Source: Monarcha castaneiventris obscurior (taxonomy: Eukaryota > Chordata > Aves > Passeriformes > Monarchidae). From it: a stretch of DNA of 64,000 bases. Numbering within the stretch: position 1 is the stretch's first letter; each line of letters starts with the position of its first letter. The stretch is from the NCBI GenBank assembly GCA_026261815.1, contig JAMPIT010000435.1:310001-374000 (forward strand), written 5' to 3'. Both the position numbers and the translations under genes were made by a program. The notes below the pieces were generated by a model, which worked only from the letters and a program-made list of their open reading frames with translations, was not told the origin of the DNA and searched no databases. Shown here one piece after another: positions 12,333-24,042 of the stretch.

Positions 12333-15310
12333 AACTTTCAGCCTGGGAGACCCAGATCAAGAAGGGTCTTCCAGGAGCAGCCAGGGAAGGTGGAAATAAT
12401 GCATCTGTAAGAGTCACTGCTGTCCTCATTGTGGGTTTATTGACCACAGCCATGGCTTCTTCCCACCTTTTCCTCTTTTCAATTACAGAATAAACAGAGA
12501 TGCAGTGCCAAGAAATACAGATACTGTGGTGTGTGCTGAAATCTTGTCAAGGGCCTTTCGTCTGTATCCTAAATTAATGATTCTCCAGAGGCAGGATTCT
12601 TTGTTGACTCTTGTTTTGCAAAGTTGAGCTCGTTGTTGCTTAATCATAATTTAGAACATCTCAAGATTTCAAATTATTCACAAATTATCCACTTTAACTT
12701 TTCAAAGGTCTGATCCTGAAGAGCTAATCCAAAAATAATATTTCCAGGGATGTTTTTCAAAGAAATTGCTCTTTACTTTTGTTTTTCCCCATGGGAAAGT
12801 GTCAGTTTAAAATAAATAAACCTGAAAAAAACCAACCTGAAAGAAACCTGAAAAGCTGAATAAAGCAGGAGCATTTCTACAACCCTCCATGTGCCTCTCC
12901 CTGAGCAGATCAGCTTTGGCAAACCTTGGGAGTTGCCCTGGAAGGCCTGAATCCATTCACAATACAAGTGTGCCCCTTGGACGCTCTTTGTTGTCATTAG
13001 AAATTTTGGCCAGTGTGAATCACAGTTTTCTCTGTGGGGCTTTGCTGCCCTCATTTCTATTCACGCTGTTGGGGGTGAATGTTGAGTATTTGTCCCATTA
13101 TTTCTGCAGGAAGAACTGGAAACACGGGATAGCAAAGGTTTTACCAGGGTCAGAGAGAAGAGGATGCACAAAATGAGGCTTAGGCTGGTGCTTCAGCTTT
13201 AGGCCACTGCCCAAACTTTTCTTGTCTTTAAAAAGCCAAAGTAAGGCAACTGTAAGAGAAGAGTCAACTCTTCATGTATATTTTAACAGATTTTTGTTTC
13301 TGTGGGTAGATCTGTCACAACCTGGCTTCAGAATAAGGATTTGCCCTTATGTTACATCTTTTATTCTATTTCTAAGGTGCTCACCAAGTTCTGTCAAAAG
13401 CCTGAAACTTAATTTTGGGAGACATTTTATCCAAGCAGTCAGGAGCAGCAGATGAACACTGGGAGCAACACAGTATTTTCTTTTTAAAAAGATACCTTTT
13501 GATTGGGATAACTATTAATGAAGATTTATTTTAAACAGAGCAATAAGATTTAGTATTTATATCCTTCTGGGACAAATGGAATTTGCAGTTCTGCTTTGGT
13601 ATTTTTTATATATAAGTATGTTTAGGAAATAGAGCAAATGAGGTATTACTGGAATGGAGAGCCCTTCCTCCCCCAAAACTCCAGGGTTCTAAGGATTGGC
13701 AATGTAATGACTTAAGATTTTAAGGCTCTTTCTAAACTTTAGGTTATAAAAATATGAGAGGAAAAGCCTTATTCAAAAATACAGACAAGGAATAGATTTT
13801 GTCCTAAGAAACAGCTTGTGTTAGGCTATTTCCTTGCTTCTGCACTGTATGTGAAGTGCTGGAATATTGCATAAAGGTTTGTGAGGCTTTAAATCTTTCA
13901 TTTGAATTCAGTCTTTTTTCTTTTGAAAATTAATATACTACACATAACATTGAGCCACAAGCTCAGTGGAGAGCACTGGTTTCAATATAAGAAGTGGGTT
14001 TTCTGGATAAGCTCATTACAACTCCCCATTTATCACTGTAAAAGTTGGGAGCAGAGGTCTTGCATCACAATATGAGAAACTTCCCCTGGTTTGTAAGTAA
14101 AGGAACCTATAACAAGTTTAATTCTGGTTTTTGTTTGAGAAAAACATCCGTGTCTGTGACAAGGGCAGCACTGGTTATCCTTTACCTTGTGTATTTGACT
14201 TGGCAGAGGTGGACAGACAGCTTTGGCTGGAGGCAGTTTCCATATTCAGGTTTTTGTCTGATAAAGTCAATGTTCAGGACACGTCAGTGCCCACCTCTGA
14301 GTCTCCATTTACAGGCCACAGCATGGGGATATTTTGGGTTTGGGTTTTTTTATTTGTTTCTGGCATATCCTGTTCTGCTCTTACAGGCCAGGGCATGTTT
14401 TCTCTCTAGCACTGGCAAGAATAGAAATTGAAATTGCTGCTATATGACAAGAACAAAGATATGTGTGATGATCTGGTCTTGGACAGTTCTCCATGTACAA
14501 CACTTAGCCACGATGCCTTCTGCTCCCATCTTGTCACGTTATTCATATTAAGAGGAAGTTTTCAGGTAGCTTTTCCCTCTCTGAGTATGAGAATGGGAGT
14601 GATGACACTTGATATGTTATGTCTCAACAGAAATTTAATTCTGCGGGGTCGTTGGGGTTTTTTTTCTCATAATCTCCTAATTAAAAGAGAGGTGGAGGAG
14701 CCCTGGAGGCTGGCAGCCCCTCTGGTGTGGGCTCAGCAATCCTTGGTTGGCATTTAGGGACATCTCAGAATAAATACCTATCATATAAGGATGTGGAACT
14801 GATAGCACACATTGACAGTTGATTACACCTGAAATAGTTTAAATGTGGCAGTCTAAAATTGCAAATTCATTTGATGATTTCGGCCAGGAAGTTTAATAAG
14901 GCTCAGTTTTGGACACTTCTGGTAATGTTTCCGAGTGAGATAATCACTGTGGATGGCTGAGCTTGGTTTTCCTTCTTTTGCACAGCTTTCCCCTGTTTTG
15001 GGTAGGTAGGAAATGAGAGTATCCAGCTGCCATCTTTCCTGCTTTGCTTTTGCTCTGTTAAACAAAGCAAGTGAGAAATCAGAATTGGCATCCAAAAATT
15101 GTAGCTCATAGTGAAACAAAATATCCACTCCCCTTTGGCAAATCCTGTCCTTTCACATCTGCTTAAAGGGTTTAAGCAATATGTGGATTTGGCAAAAGAA
15201 GGGCCTATAGAGTCTGGGTGATGATTTGCTGCTGAATGCTGTAATTACAAGGAGGCAACTGTACTTCGTGTTGGAAGTCATCAGGATGCAGAGTCATTGG
15301 GTTTTTGCTT

Positions 15311-15516
15311 AGAATGGTTTGGGTTGGAAGGGACTTTAAGGACCACCTTGTTCCAATTCCCTGCCATGGGCAGGGACACCTTCTGCTATCCCAGGTTGCT
15401 CCAAGCCCTGTCCAACCTGGCCTTGAACATTTCCAGGGATCCAGGGGCAGCCACAGCTTCTCTGTGCCAGGGTCTCCCCACCCTCACAGGGAAGATTTTT
15501 TTCCTACCATCTAGCT
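15311..15516 (-). mobile_element. CR1 LINE, 3'-end fragment, antisense
   Basis: Carries agaatggtttgggttggaag, ctgccatgggcagggacacc, ggttgctccaagccctgtcc and the conserved block ending ctcacagggaag. Closely similar to the copy at 12048, but lacking about 10 bp (the 'aggcaacctg' segment). Open frames at 15297-15518 are derived from it. Confidence 0.94.
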
Positions 15517-18484
15517 GAGATCTATCCAGAAACTTCACCTCTATCCTACACACATCTAAATGGTCTAACTACCACACTGCTGCTACAGAAGAGCTGGTTA
15601 TCTCCAGCCCTGTCTGTACTGGCGGCATCTTTCTCCATAAAACAAGATTTTCATATCATTAACAGTTAATACAGCAGGGGCCAGAGGCAGAATCCTTCCT
15701 TGGAGCTTTTATGAGTGAAATTCATGACGTGTTGCATTGTTGGGAATTCATCTCTTCAAACAAGCAGCATGATTTCTGAGGCATTAGACTGATTCAGCCA
15801 AGATCAGGGTTCTTGACTCAGGCCAGCACTTGTTGTGTGGGAAGGACCTTGAATTCTTACCAACACTAAATTTTAGTGGTTTTAGCTATAATCCTTCATT
15901 CAGTGTTTCACTTTCTTCTTGGATTTTCTCTGATCTCTTCTGTTTTCCTTTTCAAGCCCTGATTTTCCTTCAAAATCAACTAATTCCTCACATTCCTGCC
16001 ATGCTGCCACATAACACTGTTAGTATCACAGATACTGTGTAAATCTTATCAGAGTTATTGATGCCTTTATATCTTTCAGATTAATTCTTTTAGTGAATTC
16101 CTCATGTGTAGTGCTGTGCATCCCCACAGGATCTTATCCTAGTTCTTTGTTTTCTGAATGTAAAGGGTTTACCTTTGCACATCCCTGTTGCTCCCACTTT
16201 GTTTCATCATGCCTGATGGAATTAGGGTATTTTCCATACCAGTACAGCACCAAGAGCCCCTGTTTCCTACAGCTTTTAGCCAGGCATTACCACTGGCATG
16301 GCAAGGCAGCCCATCTGACCTTTCATATGGCAGTGAAGTTCCAGGGTGCTCAACCTATGGTCCACATACAGACCTGTGATGGAGAGTCATCCATCAGTCT
16401 GGGGATGGGAGTGCTGTATCTTAATTCAGTGGCTAAAATGCTCAGAAAAACTGGGGGGTTATCCCATAGGAGAAATGGAATGATTTTAAAGGGGACTCCT
16501 TGAATCTGAATAGGATGAGATTAGGACATCAGCAAAGACTGCTGTATAGCACCAAGAATGAGGACATGGATGAGGAACTCACTACCCAGATGTAAATCTT
16601 AATGCTGTGCTCACTCTGTCCTAAAAGAGAGTTTATGCAAAGATGAGGGGCCTGGGAGGAGAAGCAAGCAGAGCAGGACTGGGAGAGCTACTGCAGATCT
16701 GGAGTGGGGATGAGATATTGCTTATCTTAGTCACTAACCTGCTTATTGGGAGAGGAGACATCTGCCCACAGCTGTGGAAGTCTGGAAATGTTCTTGGAAT
16801 GATGCAGCTTGTTAAGTGCAGGTAGTAGGAATGGATTGATCCTTTTATGTGGTGTTTATTCTTGAAAAGGTGAACTTTGGTTTTCCAGCCAAGTCCCCAA
16901 TCACCTCAATAAAAGAGCACTGTTGAAAACTTGAAAGGGTGGTTGAGTTCTGAAGAAGGAAATGGATCAATTGACTGTTGAATGATACTGAACTGTGGAT
17001 AAATGAACCTTTGAACTGCACCCTGCTCCAAGCTTTAAGGTCTGAGCAGTACAGGAAATGTATTTTGGTACCTCTCTGGGTTTTGGAGTATATAATTTAC
17101 TCAAAGTGTACTATATACTTTGTGTACTTTATATTATATCTCAAAGTATAATGAGGTTGATAAAAGTGTTTCTAATTGTTGAAATCACAGTTCAGCAATG
17201 CCAATAACTTCACACCACCCCCCATGATAGAAGAAAATGTTTTTATTGTTATAGTTATAGAGAATAAATTAATGTATCCTGAGAGAAATCCTTGTGGGTG
17301 GTTTCCTGGCAGCTTCCCTGGTAGTTTTTATTACTTTGAAGAGGACAGGGAGCTCAGGTCAGGAGCTGGGAGCTCAGGTTCTAAAATGCTGCCTTAGCCC
17401 TCACTTGTGTGTTTTTTTTGAGGGCAGGTGGGAGCTGACAGGGCAGCTGGATTTTTCATGTTTCCTTTTGATGTCTCCACACTTCACAGAATAAAGGTTG
17501 TTACGTGAGATCAAGTGTGAGGATTGGTGTCTGTCTCCTTCCTTATGCGTACAGTGGATGCAGTTTTTGATTGCAGTGTTTCAGAAATCATTAAATTAAT
17601 GTTTGAGAGATGTTCAAACACAAAGACTGTTTTATTACTAGCTGATTACCATGGTTAAATAAAAAACTTGCTCAACAGTATAATCCAAAACTTTTTGTGT
17701 AACCACACACAAAACATGCTGTTTCCTAAAATGTTGTTCCTTGCAGCCCCTTGAGGTGTCCAAGCCTAGGCTTTTGCATGGAAGTGCTTTGGTCCAGAGT
17801 CGGGGCTGGCATCTCTCCGCATCTTCTGGTTATGACAGCAGAGCTTCAGTGGGAGCTTGGTGGGAAATTAGATGTGAGGCTACTGCAAGATCCCTACTGT
17901 AATGCTGAGGTAGAGTGGAAAACATTCCTGACTCATCCAGCCTCTCTGGAGTCCACTTTCTTAGGTAGGGTTTAGGTCCAGTCTGTGTATAGCAACCGGA
18001 GTTGTGTATAGCAACTGACTGCCAGGCCTGTTGTGCACAAGTCCCTACCTGGTGGAAATTCATTTTATCCCATGAAACTTGTTCCCATTGTATCATCTGT
18101 GTGAGGGGCAGGACGTGCCCCTCAGCGAGTGAGCAGAGCGGCCTGGCGTTTCTGACGTGGGAGGAATGCTGTGAGGGAATGTAGTTCACGTTCCGCCTGG
18201 GGTTTCCAGTTACAGCTTTTATATTCAACTGGTGGTGTGGCTGGAAACTTCTGCCAGCTGTCAACTTCCGAGCAAGTGGCAATCTGCCTTCTCAAACAAA
18301 TGGCCTCCATGTTTATTTTCGGTTTCACGTTTGCTATGCTTGTTGTAGGTTTCGGTTCCTGGCGCAGAACATCCTTGACCCTCTAGTAAGAAATGCAGTG
18401 ATTGCCTGTGGTGGTTGGGGCATGAACCAACCTGCTTCATGCAAATGCCAATAACAGAAAGCCCTGACCCGTGGAATAATCAGT

Positions 18485-18524
18485 TTATAATCAATTTAGG
18501 ACCATTATAATCCATTTAGGACCT
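18485..18524. repeat. 20-bp imperfect tandem duplication
   Basis: ttataatcaatttaggacca (18485-18504) is followed directly by ttataatccatttaggacct (18505-18524), with two mismatches. It lies about 180 bp upstream of the exon-3 acceptor at 18705. It looks like a simple local duplication; no function is evident. Confidence 0.9.
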
Positions 18525-18705
18525 CAATAACTGAGAGGGTTTCATGCTATGGTTTCCACATCATGAGCAAAGGGACTTTTTATGGGATGCAAAGACTGAG
18601 TGCACTCAAGGTTGGTGGTAGATGGAAGTAAATCATTATTACAATGCATTTTCTTTTTGTGTCTCCTTTTTTAAAATTTTTGTTTGTTTGTTTGTTCTTG
18701 AACAG

Positions 18706-18778
18706 ATTGAAAACATAGATGCATGCCTGAGTTTCTTGGCTGCTAAGGGGATTAACATCCAGGGGCTGTCAGCAGAAG
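18706..18778 (+). CDS. NAV2: NAV2 exon: CH domain, third segment (73 nt)
   Basis: Codes residues 58-81, beginning IENIDACLSFLAAKGINIQG and ending LSAE, plus the first base of codon 82. This is the CH-domain helix carrying the conserved 'N...CL.FL...G' pattern before the 'I..GN...ILGL' helix of the next exon. Acceptor gaacag at 18705 (phase 0), donor GTGAGT at 18779 (phase 1). It matches NAV2 as remembered almost residue for residue. The human form has CLNFL where this one has CLSFL. Confidence 0.96.
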
Positions 18779-21082
18779 GTGAGTCCATTGATTTTTTAAG
18801 CTTTCATGTTAAATGAGGAACCTGAATTACTACCTGTGATTGCAACTAGAACATGGAGTGTAATGGAAGATTAATAAAGTCAATTTAAACTTCTGACAAT
18901 CTTTACTTCTTTTTTTCTCCATCTCAGTGTGGCAGGTAGGTAAAATACAGATCTAATTTCTACACAGCTGCCTTGTAAAAATAATCAATGAGACCAAATT
19001 AGAATTCAGTCACTTCTTTACTTTCTGTTTAAAACTAGAGGTTTCTTACCTCAGTTCTATAATTTGCACGTTGATCAGTGTTTATTTTACAGATATAAGT
19101 GAACTGCTGTCAGTTGTTTGCCTTTTGAGGGAAAAATTTATTTCCTTGTTCTTCAATTATTCTCTTAACTGCATAACCATCCTGCTTTCTTCTCATTTTA
19201 AATATTTTTCTTGTTTCCAAGTGCACGAAACAATCAAATCCAAATGTTTTGAGCCAAAACAAAGAGACATTTTGACTTCTAATTAATCACTCTGCTTTTG
19301 AAGAGCATCAGACTTTTTCTGAAACCGAACTAGGTTTACTCTATTCCCTTATGCCAGTGCATATCTGCCAGGATGTGTGGTACCTGTTGGCTCAGAAGCT
19401 GTTTAGCTATTATCTTATTAAGAGATCAAACAGATTTCTGTCATCCTCAGCACCAGCTTTCACTCGTATTTTCATTTAAATGTGCTGGAAAAGCAGGTGG
19501 GTTCAGTAGCTGAATATATTATATGACACCCCCATCAGTGCTTTACAGAACAAATAATTGAATGTATGGCATCAGGTGAGACTTCAAAGTTACTTTCGAT
19601 GACTGAGTCTCTTCACAAACTTAGTTTGGAGGAGGAGGCTGCAGCAAAATAGCAGATATGTAGAATGCAATGTTCTAACCTGAATATAGCACAACTAGTA
19701 GAAGAGGAGGCTGAATGCTAGGTGCATTCTTAGGCTGGATTAGAACAGTGATAACAAATATTTTCCTCCAAAGAGAGGCTTTACTATGCTCCACCGGAGT
19801 ACTGCCAGCATTATATGCCTCAGTTGCTCAGTTACAATCAGAAGGATTCTCATGTCAAGAAAAGAAAGCCAGGAAATTACTAAAAAGCAAATGCAGCTGA
19901 GTCAGTTGTAAAAGCCAATTTAGATCTTAGCATGGAAATATTGTAAAAATACATTTCACATAATTTACCTGTCTTGATAGAAGGTAAAATCTAAGTGAAA
20001 TCGCAGATCAGTGACGAGAAAACTGCCTGGGTGTACAAAGTTGGCAGTGTGGTGTTGCTCACACTGGGGAAGGGACAGCATGATTGATGCTCATGGCTCT
20101 CCTGCCAAGTCACAAGTCAGGCCCAGCAGGATACATGTTATCCCATGGCCTCGCTGATTTGGGCTTTCTCCTTTTCTTTTACACTATCTAGGAATTAGTG
20201 TATTAAATCACACGGAAGCTAAGAAGGGACTGGTAATGTTTGCTGCCAGCATATAAATGAGGACATTGTCTGGCTCCACCACTAACATTGAAGGAAGAGA
20301 GTGACAACTAAAAACAGGGAGGGAATGAATATATTTTTATAAAATAAGTTAAAAGACTTGAATGAAACAGTAAATTTTTTTTCTAGTTGCTCCAAAACTG
20401 TGTTGAGGAACACAGAATCACTTAAAATGTGGAATGTTGTTACCAAACAAGCCAGCTTTTCTGTGCAAGTTGCCAAGACCTGCTAGGTCAGCTGCAAATA
20501 ACTTTATTTACTTCACTGGCAGATCCTCAACTAGGAGGAAGGAAAAGGTTGTGATTGCTTCCAAACGGGAATAATCACTGAAATCTCCTGGGTTTGTTAA
20601 GAGCACGTATTTTTTCAATAGGGCAGCTTCAGTGTGGAGGGAAGTTAATGATTCAAAACTGGAATTTGGATGACTCCTAAATGTTGAAATAATTTGGGAC
20701 TGCATGTGTCATATCCTTCCAGTGTTGAAAAATCCTGCTTTGATATGTGCGTGCCACTTACACAGTCTTCTTTTTATGGATTTATGCCATGGAGATGCTG
20801 AGGATCTGCCATCACTGGTGATGACCATGCTATGCTAGAAGCAGGTCCCTTCCCCAGAAATGTGGAGGCAGAAAGGCATCCCCTTACCAAAGATCCTTAA
20901 AAATCTAAAATCTCCATTCGTAGTTACTAAAGAAAACTATGGAGAGCTGGAGGCCTCTTTTCACTTCTTGCTGCAAATTTTTATTGTGCATTCTTTGAAC
21001 TGTCTCTCCATACCCCTGCTCTTAGACTTGTCTCCACACCAAGCTAGGTTTTAGACTCCAGGAATTGCAGCTGCCCAGCAAA

Positions 21083-21116
21083 GCTTGCTCTGCTTCACAG
21101 CTTGCTCTGCTTCACA
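21083..21116. repeat. Perfect 17-bp tandem duplication
   Basis: gcttgctctgcttcaca occurs twice head to tail (21083-21099 and 21100-21116) with no mismatch, which suggests a recent replication-slippage event in the intron. It may be polymorphic in the population or an assembly artefact. Confidence 0.92.
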
Positions 21117-22119
21117 CAATAGCTCCTTGCTGCTGAGGTTTTGAAGATTATGGAGGACATAAATGTGCAGTAGAAACTCAAATTGATGTCACAGATAAGC
21201 AGCTGCACCTCTTCTGGGTGACAGATGGGCTGAATAATGATCAGCTGAAGACATCATGGAACAGTGGTGTAGGGGAAACAGGCACCAACAGAGATATCCA
21301 AAGAGTAGATTTGTGGGGTTTCCTGTGAAAACCAAATTCCAGTTTCCTCTCAAGTGCCTGGAGTGTTTGTTCCCAATATCTAGGACAGTAATTTCTGGCT
21401 CCACATTTAGAATGGGTGGGTGACATCCTTGTCCTTATCTAAGTTAATATGGTACTGGAGCTGACCATGGACTGGAGAGGACTTGAAGCAGGAAGCGTTT
21501 GAGACTCTGCTGATGTGCAGAGTGCAGTGAGGCTGAAGGACTCTTTGAAGTACTCCTTTTGTATGAAGTGCAGGGTAGAACTGCCAGAATTACCTCAGTT
21601 TTTAAGATAAACGAAACAGAGGTACCGCTGAAAGTCCAATTTAAAATGCTTTGCTTCAAATCCAGAGGGAAGGAAACTCCTTTAACTCATTAAAAGTGTT
21701 CTTTTGATTATTTTTATTTGGTCAAAAGCAGGTTGCTCTTCTGATATAAACACAGCAGAAAACAGGCAGCCACAGAAAGCAGCAGGCTGTAGGTGGGTTA
21801 TTGTTATAATTGCCTCTCACTTCACATGGAAATCAGTTTCCAGTTGCATATAGCTTTGATAAATTTAAACAAGCAGGCCCATGGTAATTTCTTTTATCTT
21901 CTGGCCTGTATTTGTGCAGTTAAGCTTCCCAGTGCCTCTGGGTCTGTTTAGTTATGCTTGAACCTGTGATTAAACGCTACTTTCCTTACGGTTCCTGTGA
22001 GTAATTTGAGTTCTCTACTGGAGATAAGGAAATCCTTTTTTTCTGTGTTCTGCTGTATTTTGTGTTTTGTACTTTATTGTCCACTTCCATCCCTGTCCTC
22101 CCAAACTAAACACAGATTA

Positions 22120-22780
22120 TTGAAGAGAACCTGCAGATTAGAGGAGGAGCCTGCCTGGTGCAGCGAGGGGAGGGTGGGTTTGTGCATGGCACTGCATGAG
22201 AGCAGGAATGGGCAGGGGAAAGGGGAAACAGGCAGGATTAATTGGGACCCCATTGTTCAGGAAGAGACTAAAATTGGCCAGGAAAACAAAGGGAGACTGA
22301 AAATGTCTGCTGAAGGGCCCTGGGAATGATAATCCTTTAAACAAGGGAATGGGGGGTCAGTGGTGGGAGAAGCACTGATGGAGGGGCCAGGCTGCAGGGA
22401 GGAAAAAATGGGTAGGGAAGCTGAGTCAAGAAGTATGAAAGGAAAGGAATATCCTGAGTCTGGGTGATGACCAGGACCACTTAGAGAACTTCTAATATTC
22501 TCTGAGGATGTGGGCATGGGCTGAGACAAATTTAAGAAAGAAAGTAAATTGTATTAGTAGCTGGGAAGGGAAAGTAGACTGAGGTGAAGGTAGACAAGGA
22601 GACCAAAGCTGGAAGCTGGTACAGAAAGGGGAACAACAGCTTTAAACCATGAACCTCAGATTTGCTGGGAAAAGTGCTTAAGATTAGGAGCAGAATCTTG
22701 TTTATACAGCAGAGATGAGTGATGTGAGCAGAAATGTGGCTGGGAGAGGGAGTGAAGGATGGAGTGGGGCTCATCACAAA
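22120..22780. repeat. Purine-rich (GA-rich) intronic stretch
   Basis: Over about 650 bp the + strand is dominated by A and G (for example gcgaggggagggtgggtttg and ctgcagggaggaaaaaatgg), in contrast to the mixed intron on both sides. It is not a simple microsatellite. It could be an old degenerated repeat or a local composition feature; no coding signal is seen on either strand. Confidence 0.6.
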
Positions 22781-23810
22781 CTCAGAGCAACCTTTCAGCC
22801 AGAACTGGGAGCAGAAATGAAAATTCTGGTTCTTGCCTTAGTGCTTGGCCACTGTCTTGCCACATGCCCTTTTCTTCTTTCTTTATTACAGGGCAACAGT
22901 GAGCTTTATTAGTTCATGTGACCTGTACAACACTGGCAAAATGTAGCTTTGATGTAGCTTTTTTAAATTCACTTTTTAAATTTAGGAAATAAAACATGCT
23001 AAATAATTAAGTCACAGCACATTAAGGTTGTGTGCAAGGAAGAATTTGTGCTTTTGCATATTAATTGTGATACAGTGGTTAAGTGCATGTGGTTAAGGTC
23101 TGATACACCTCTTCTGCTTTGTATTTCTGTTTGCTTTTACATTTTTGCATTTGATATTGCACAGAAGAACAGGATGACATTTAGGAATTGAAAAGTTTAT
23201 ACATTCACTGTCAAGCTGTCTTTAGGTACATTGGGTGTTCACCCCTTACTGGCTTGTGATAGTATCAAAGCTGGTAATTATCTGTTTGAATACAGCTATG
23301 TCACCCAATAACCATATCTGCTAGTGCAAAACTTGTATCAGATTTTCTTTGTGGAAATGATTAGTCTGATGTTCCGGAAATATGTGTGAGAATGGAGTAG
23401 TTTCCTCCTTGTGCAAGTTTAGGACTGAGAAATCATTTACAGTGTGTTCTCCTTAATACAGTTACTGTTGTGGGGGTTCTGTTTTGGGGTTTTTAGCTAC
23501 TTTAATTTAAAGGAGAGATTTACAGGGACTTGCTTTTTAAGCACACTGGCATTACCACAGACTGCAGCAGAAATGTGATATATTGCTCAGTCACCGCAGG
23601 GAAGAGATTAGTTATTTACTTGTCGTTGGTGCTCACTGGCAATCAACTGTAATGCCAATTAGATGTGCAGAAAGAAACTTATCCTAAAGGATATCCCAAA
23701 GGAACTCAGTTCAGATGGTATTCTGGGGGTGCAGTGGCTGACCCGCTGCACTGTCGGAGAGAAAAAACCCACTGATGGCTGACGAGTGACTTCTCAATTT
23801 TGCCTTACAG

Positions 23811-24042
23811 AAATCAGGAATGGGAATCTAAAGGCCATCCTGGGCCTCTTCTTCAGCCTGTCTCGGTACAAGCAGCAGCAGCAGCAGCCCCAGCAGCATC
23901 CGTCCCAGCAAGCAGGGCCTCCGTCCCAGTGCCACGGCGGGGTCCCGCAGCAGCAGGTGCCAGCTCCGCTCCAGACTCCGTGCCAACAGCCCCCACAAGC
24001 TGTGCAGCATCAGTTCAAAGCACAACCAGAAATGCAGTCCAG
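23811..24042 (+). CDS. NAV2: NAV2 exon: last CH helix and Gln/Pro-rich linker
   Basis: Completes codon 82 (Glu) and codes residues 83-158 plus two bases. It opens with IRNGNLKAILGLFFSLSRYK, the terminal CH helix, and then enters a low-complexity linker: five pure CAG codons (residues 103-107), then PQQHPSQQAGPPSQ and further Gln/Pro clusters to AQPEMQS. Acceptor ttgccttacag, donor AG/GTGGGA (a weaker donor, +3 G and +5 G present), phase 1 in and 2 out. The linker diverges from the remembered mammalian NAV2, as expected for disordered sequence, while the CH helix is unchanged. A frame running through the donor ends within about 110 nt and would truncate the protein if the intron were retained. 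Confidence 0.96.
23873..23887 (+). repeat. NAV2: Pure (CAG)5 run coding polyglutamine
   Basis: Five uninterrupted CAG codons follow the CH domain (…SRYK-QQQQQ-PQQ), and more CAG pairs follow after a CCC. The remembered mammalian NAV2 also has a Gln run here, so it is a conserved feature of the linker and not a local expansion. Confidence 0.9.

Larger units (their letters stand above)
4949..18705 (+). other. NAV2: NAV2 intron (13.8 kb) within the CH domain
   Basis: Large phase-0 intron: donor GTAAGT, acceptor ttcttgaacag preceded by a short TTTG microsatellite (about 18680-18695). It contains three CR1 fragments (6505-6651 sense; 12048-12332 and 15311-15516 antisense), a G-run at 7004-7015 followed by an A-run, and a 20-bp tandem duplication at 18485-18524. 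I found no other gene. Open frames of 60-136 codons (for example 10660-11040 minus, 16093-16503 plus, 17830-18282 minus) show no domain or motif that I recognise. Confidence 0.85.
18779..23810 (+). other. NAV2: NAV2 intron (5.0 kb)
   Basis: Phase-1 intron, donor GTGAGT, acceptor ttttgccttacag. Contents: a perfect 17-bp tandem duplication at 21083-21116 and a purine-rich stretch at about 22120-22780. No CR1 copy or coding exon was recognised. Open frames on the minus strand at 22138-22777 are Pro/Ser/Phe-rich only because they read the purine tract backwards. Confidence 0.87.

Noticed and set aside
12135..12399. Open frames on both strands in this region
   Set aside because: They lie within a CR1 fragment and reflect repeat sequence, not a host gene. 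The same applies to 15297-15518 and 35353-35734.
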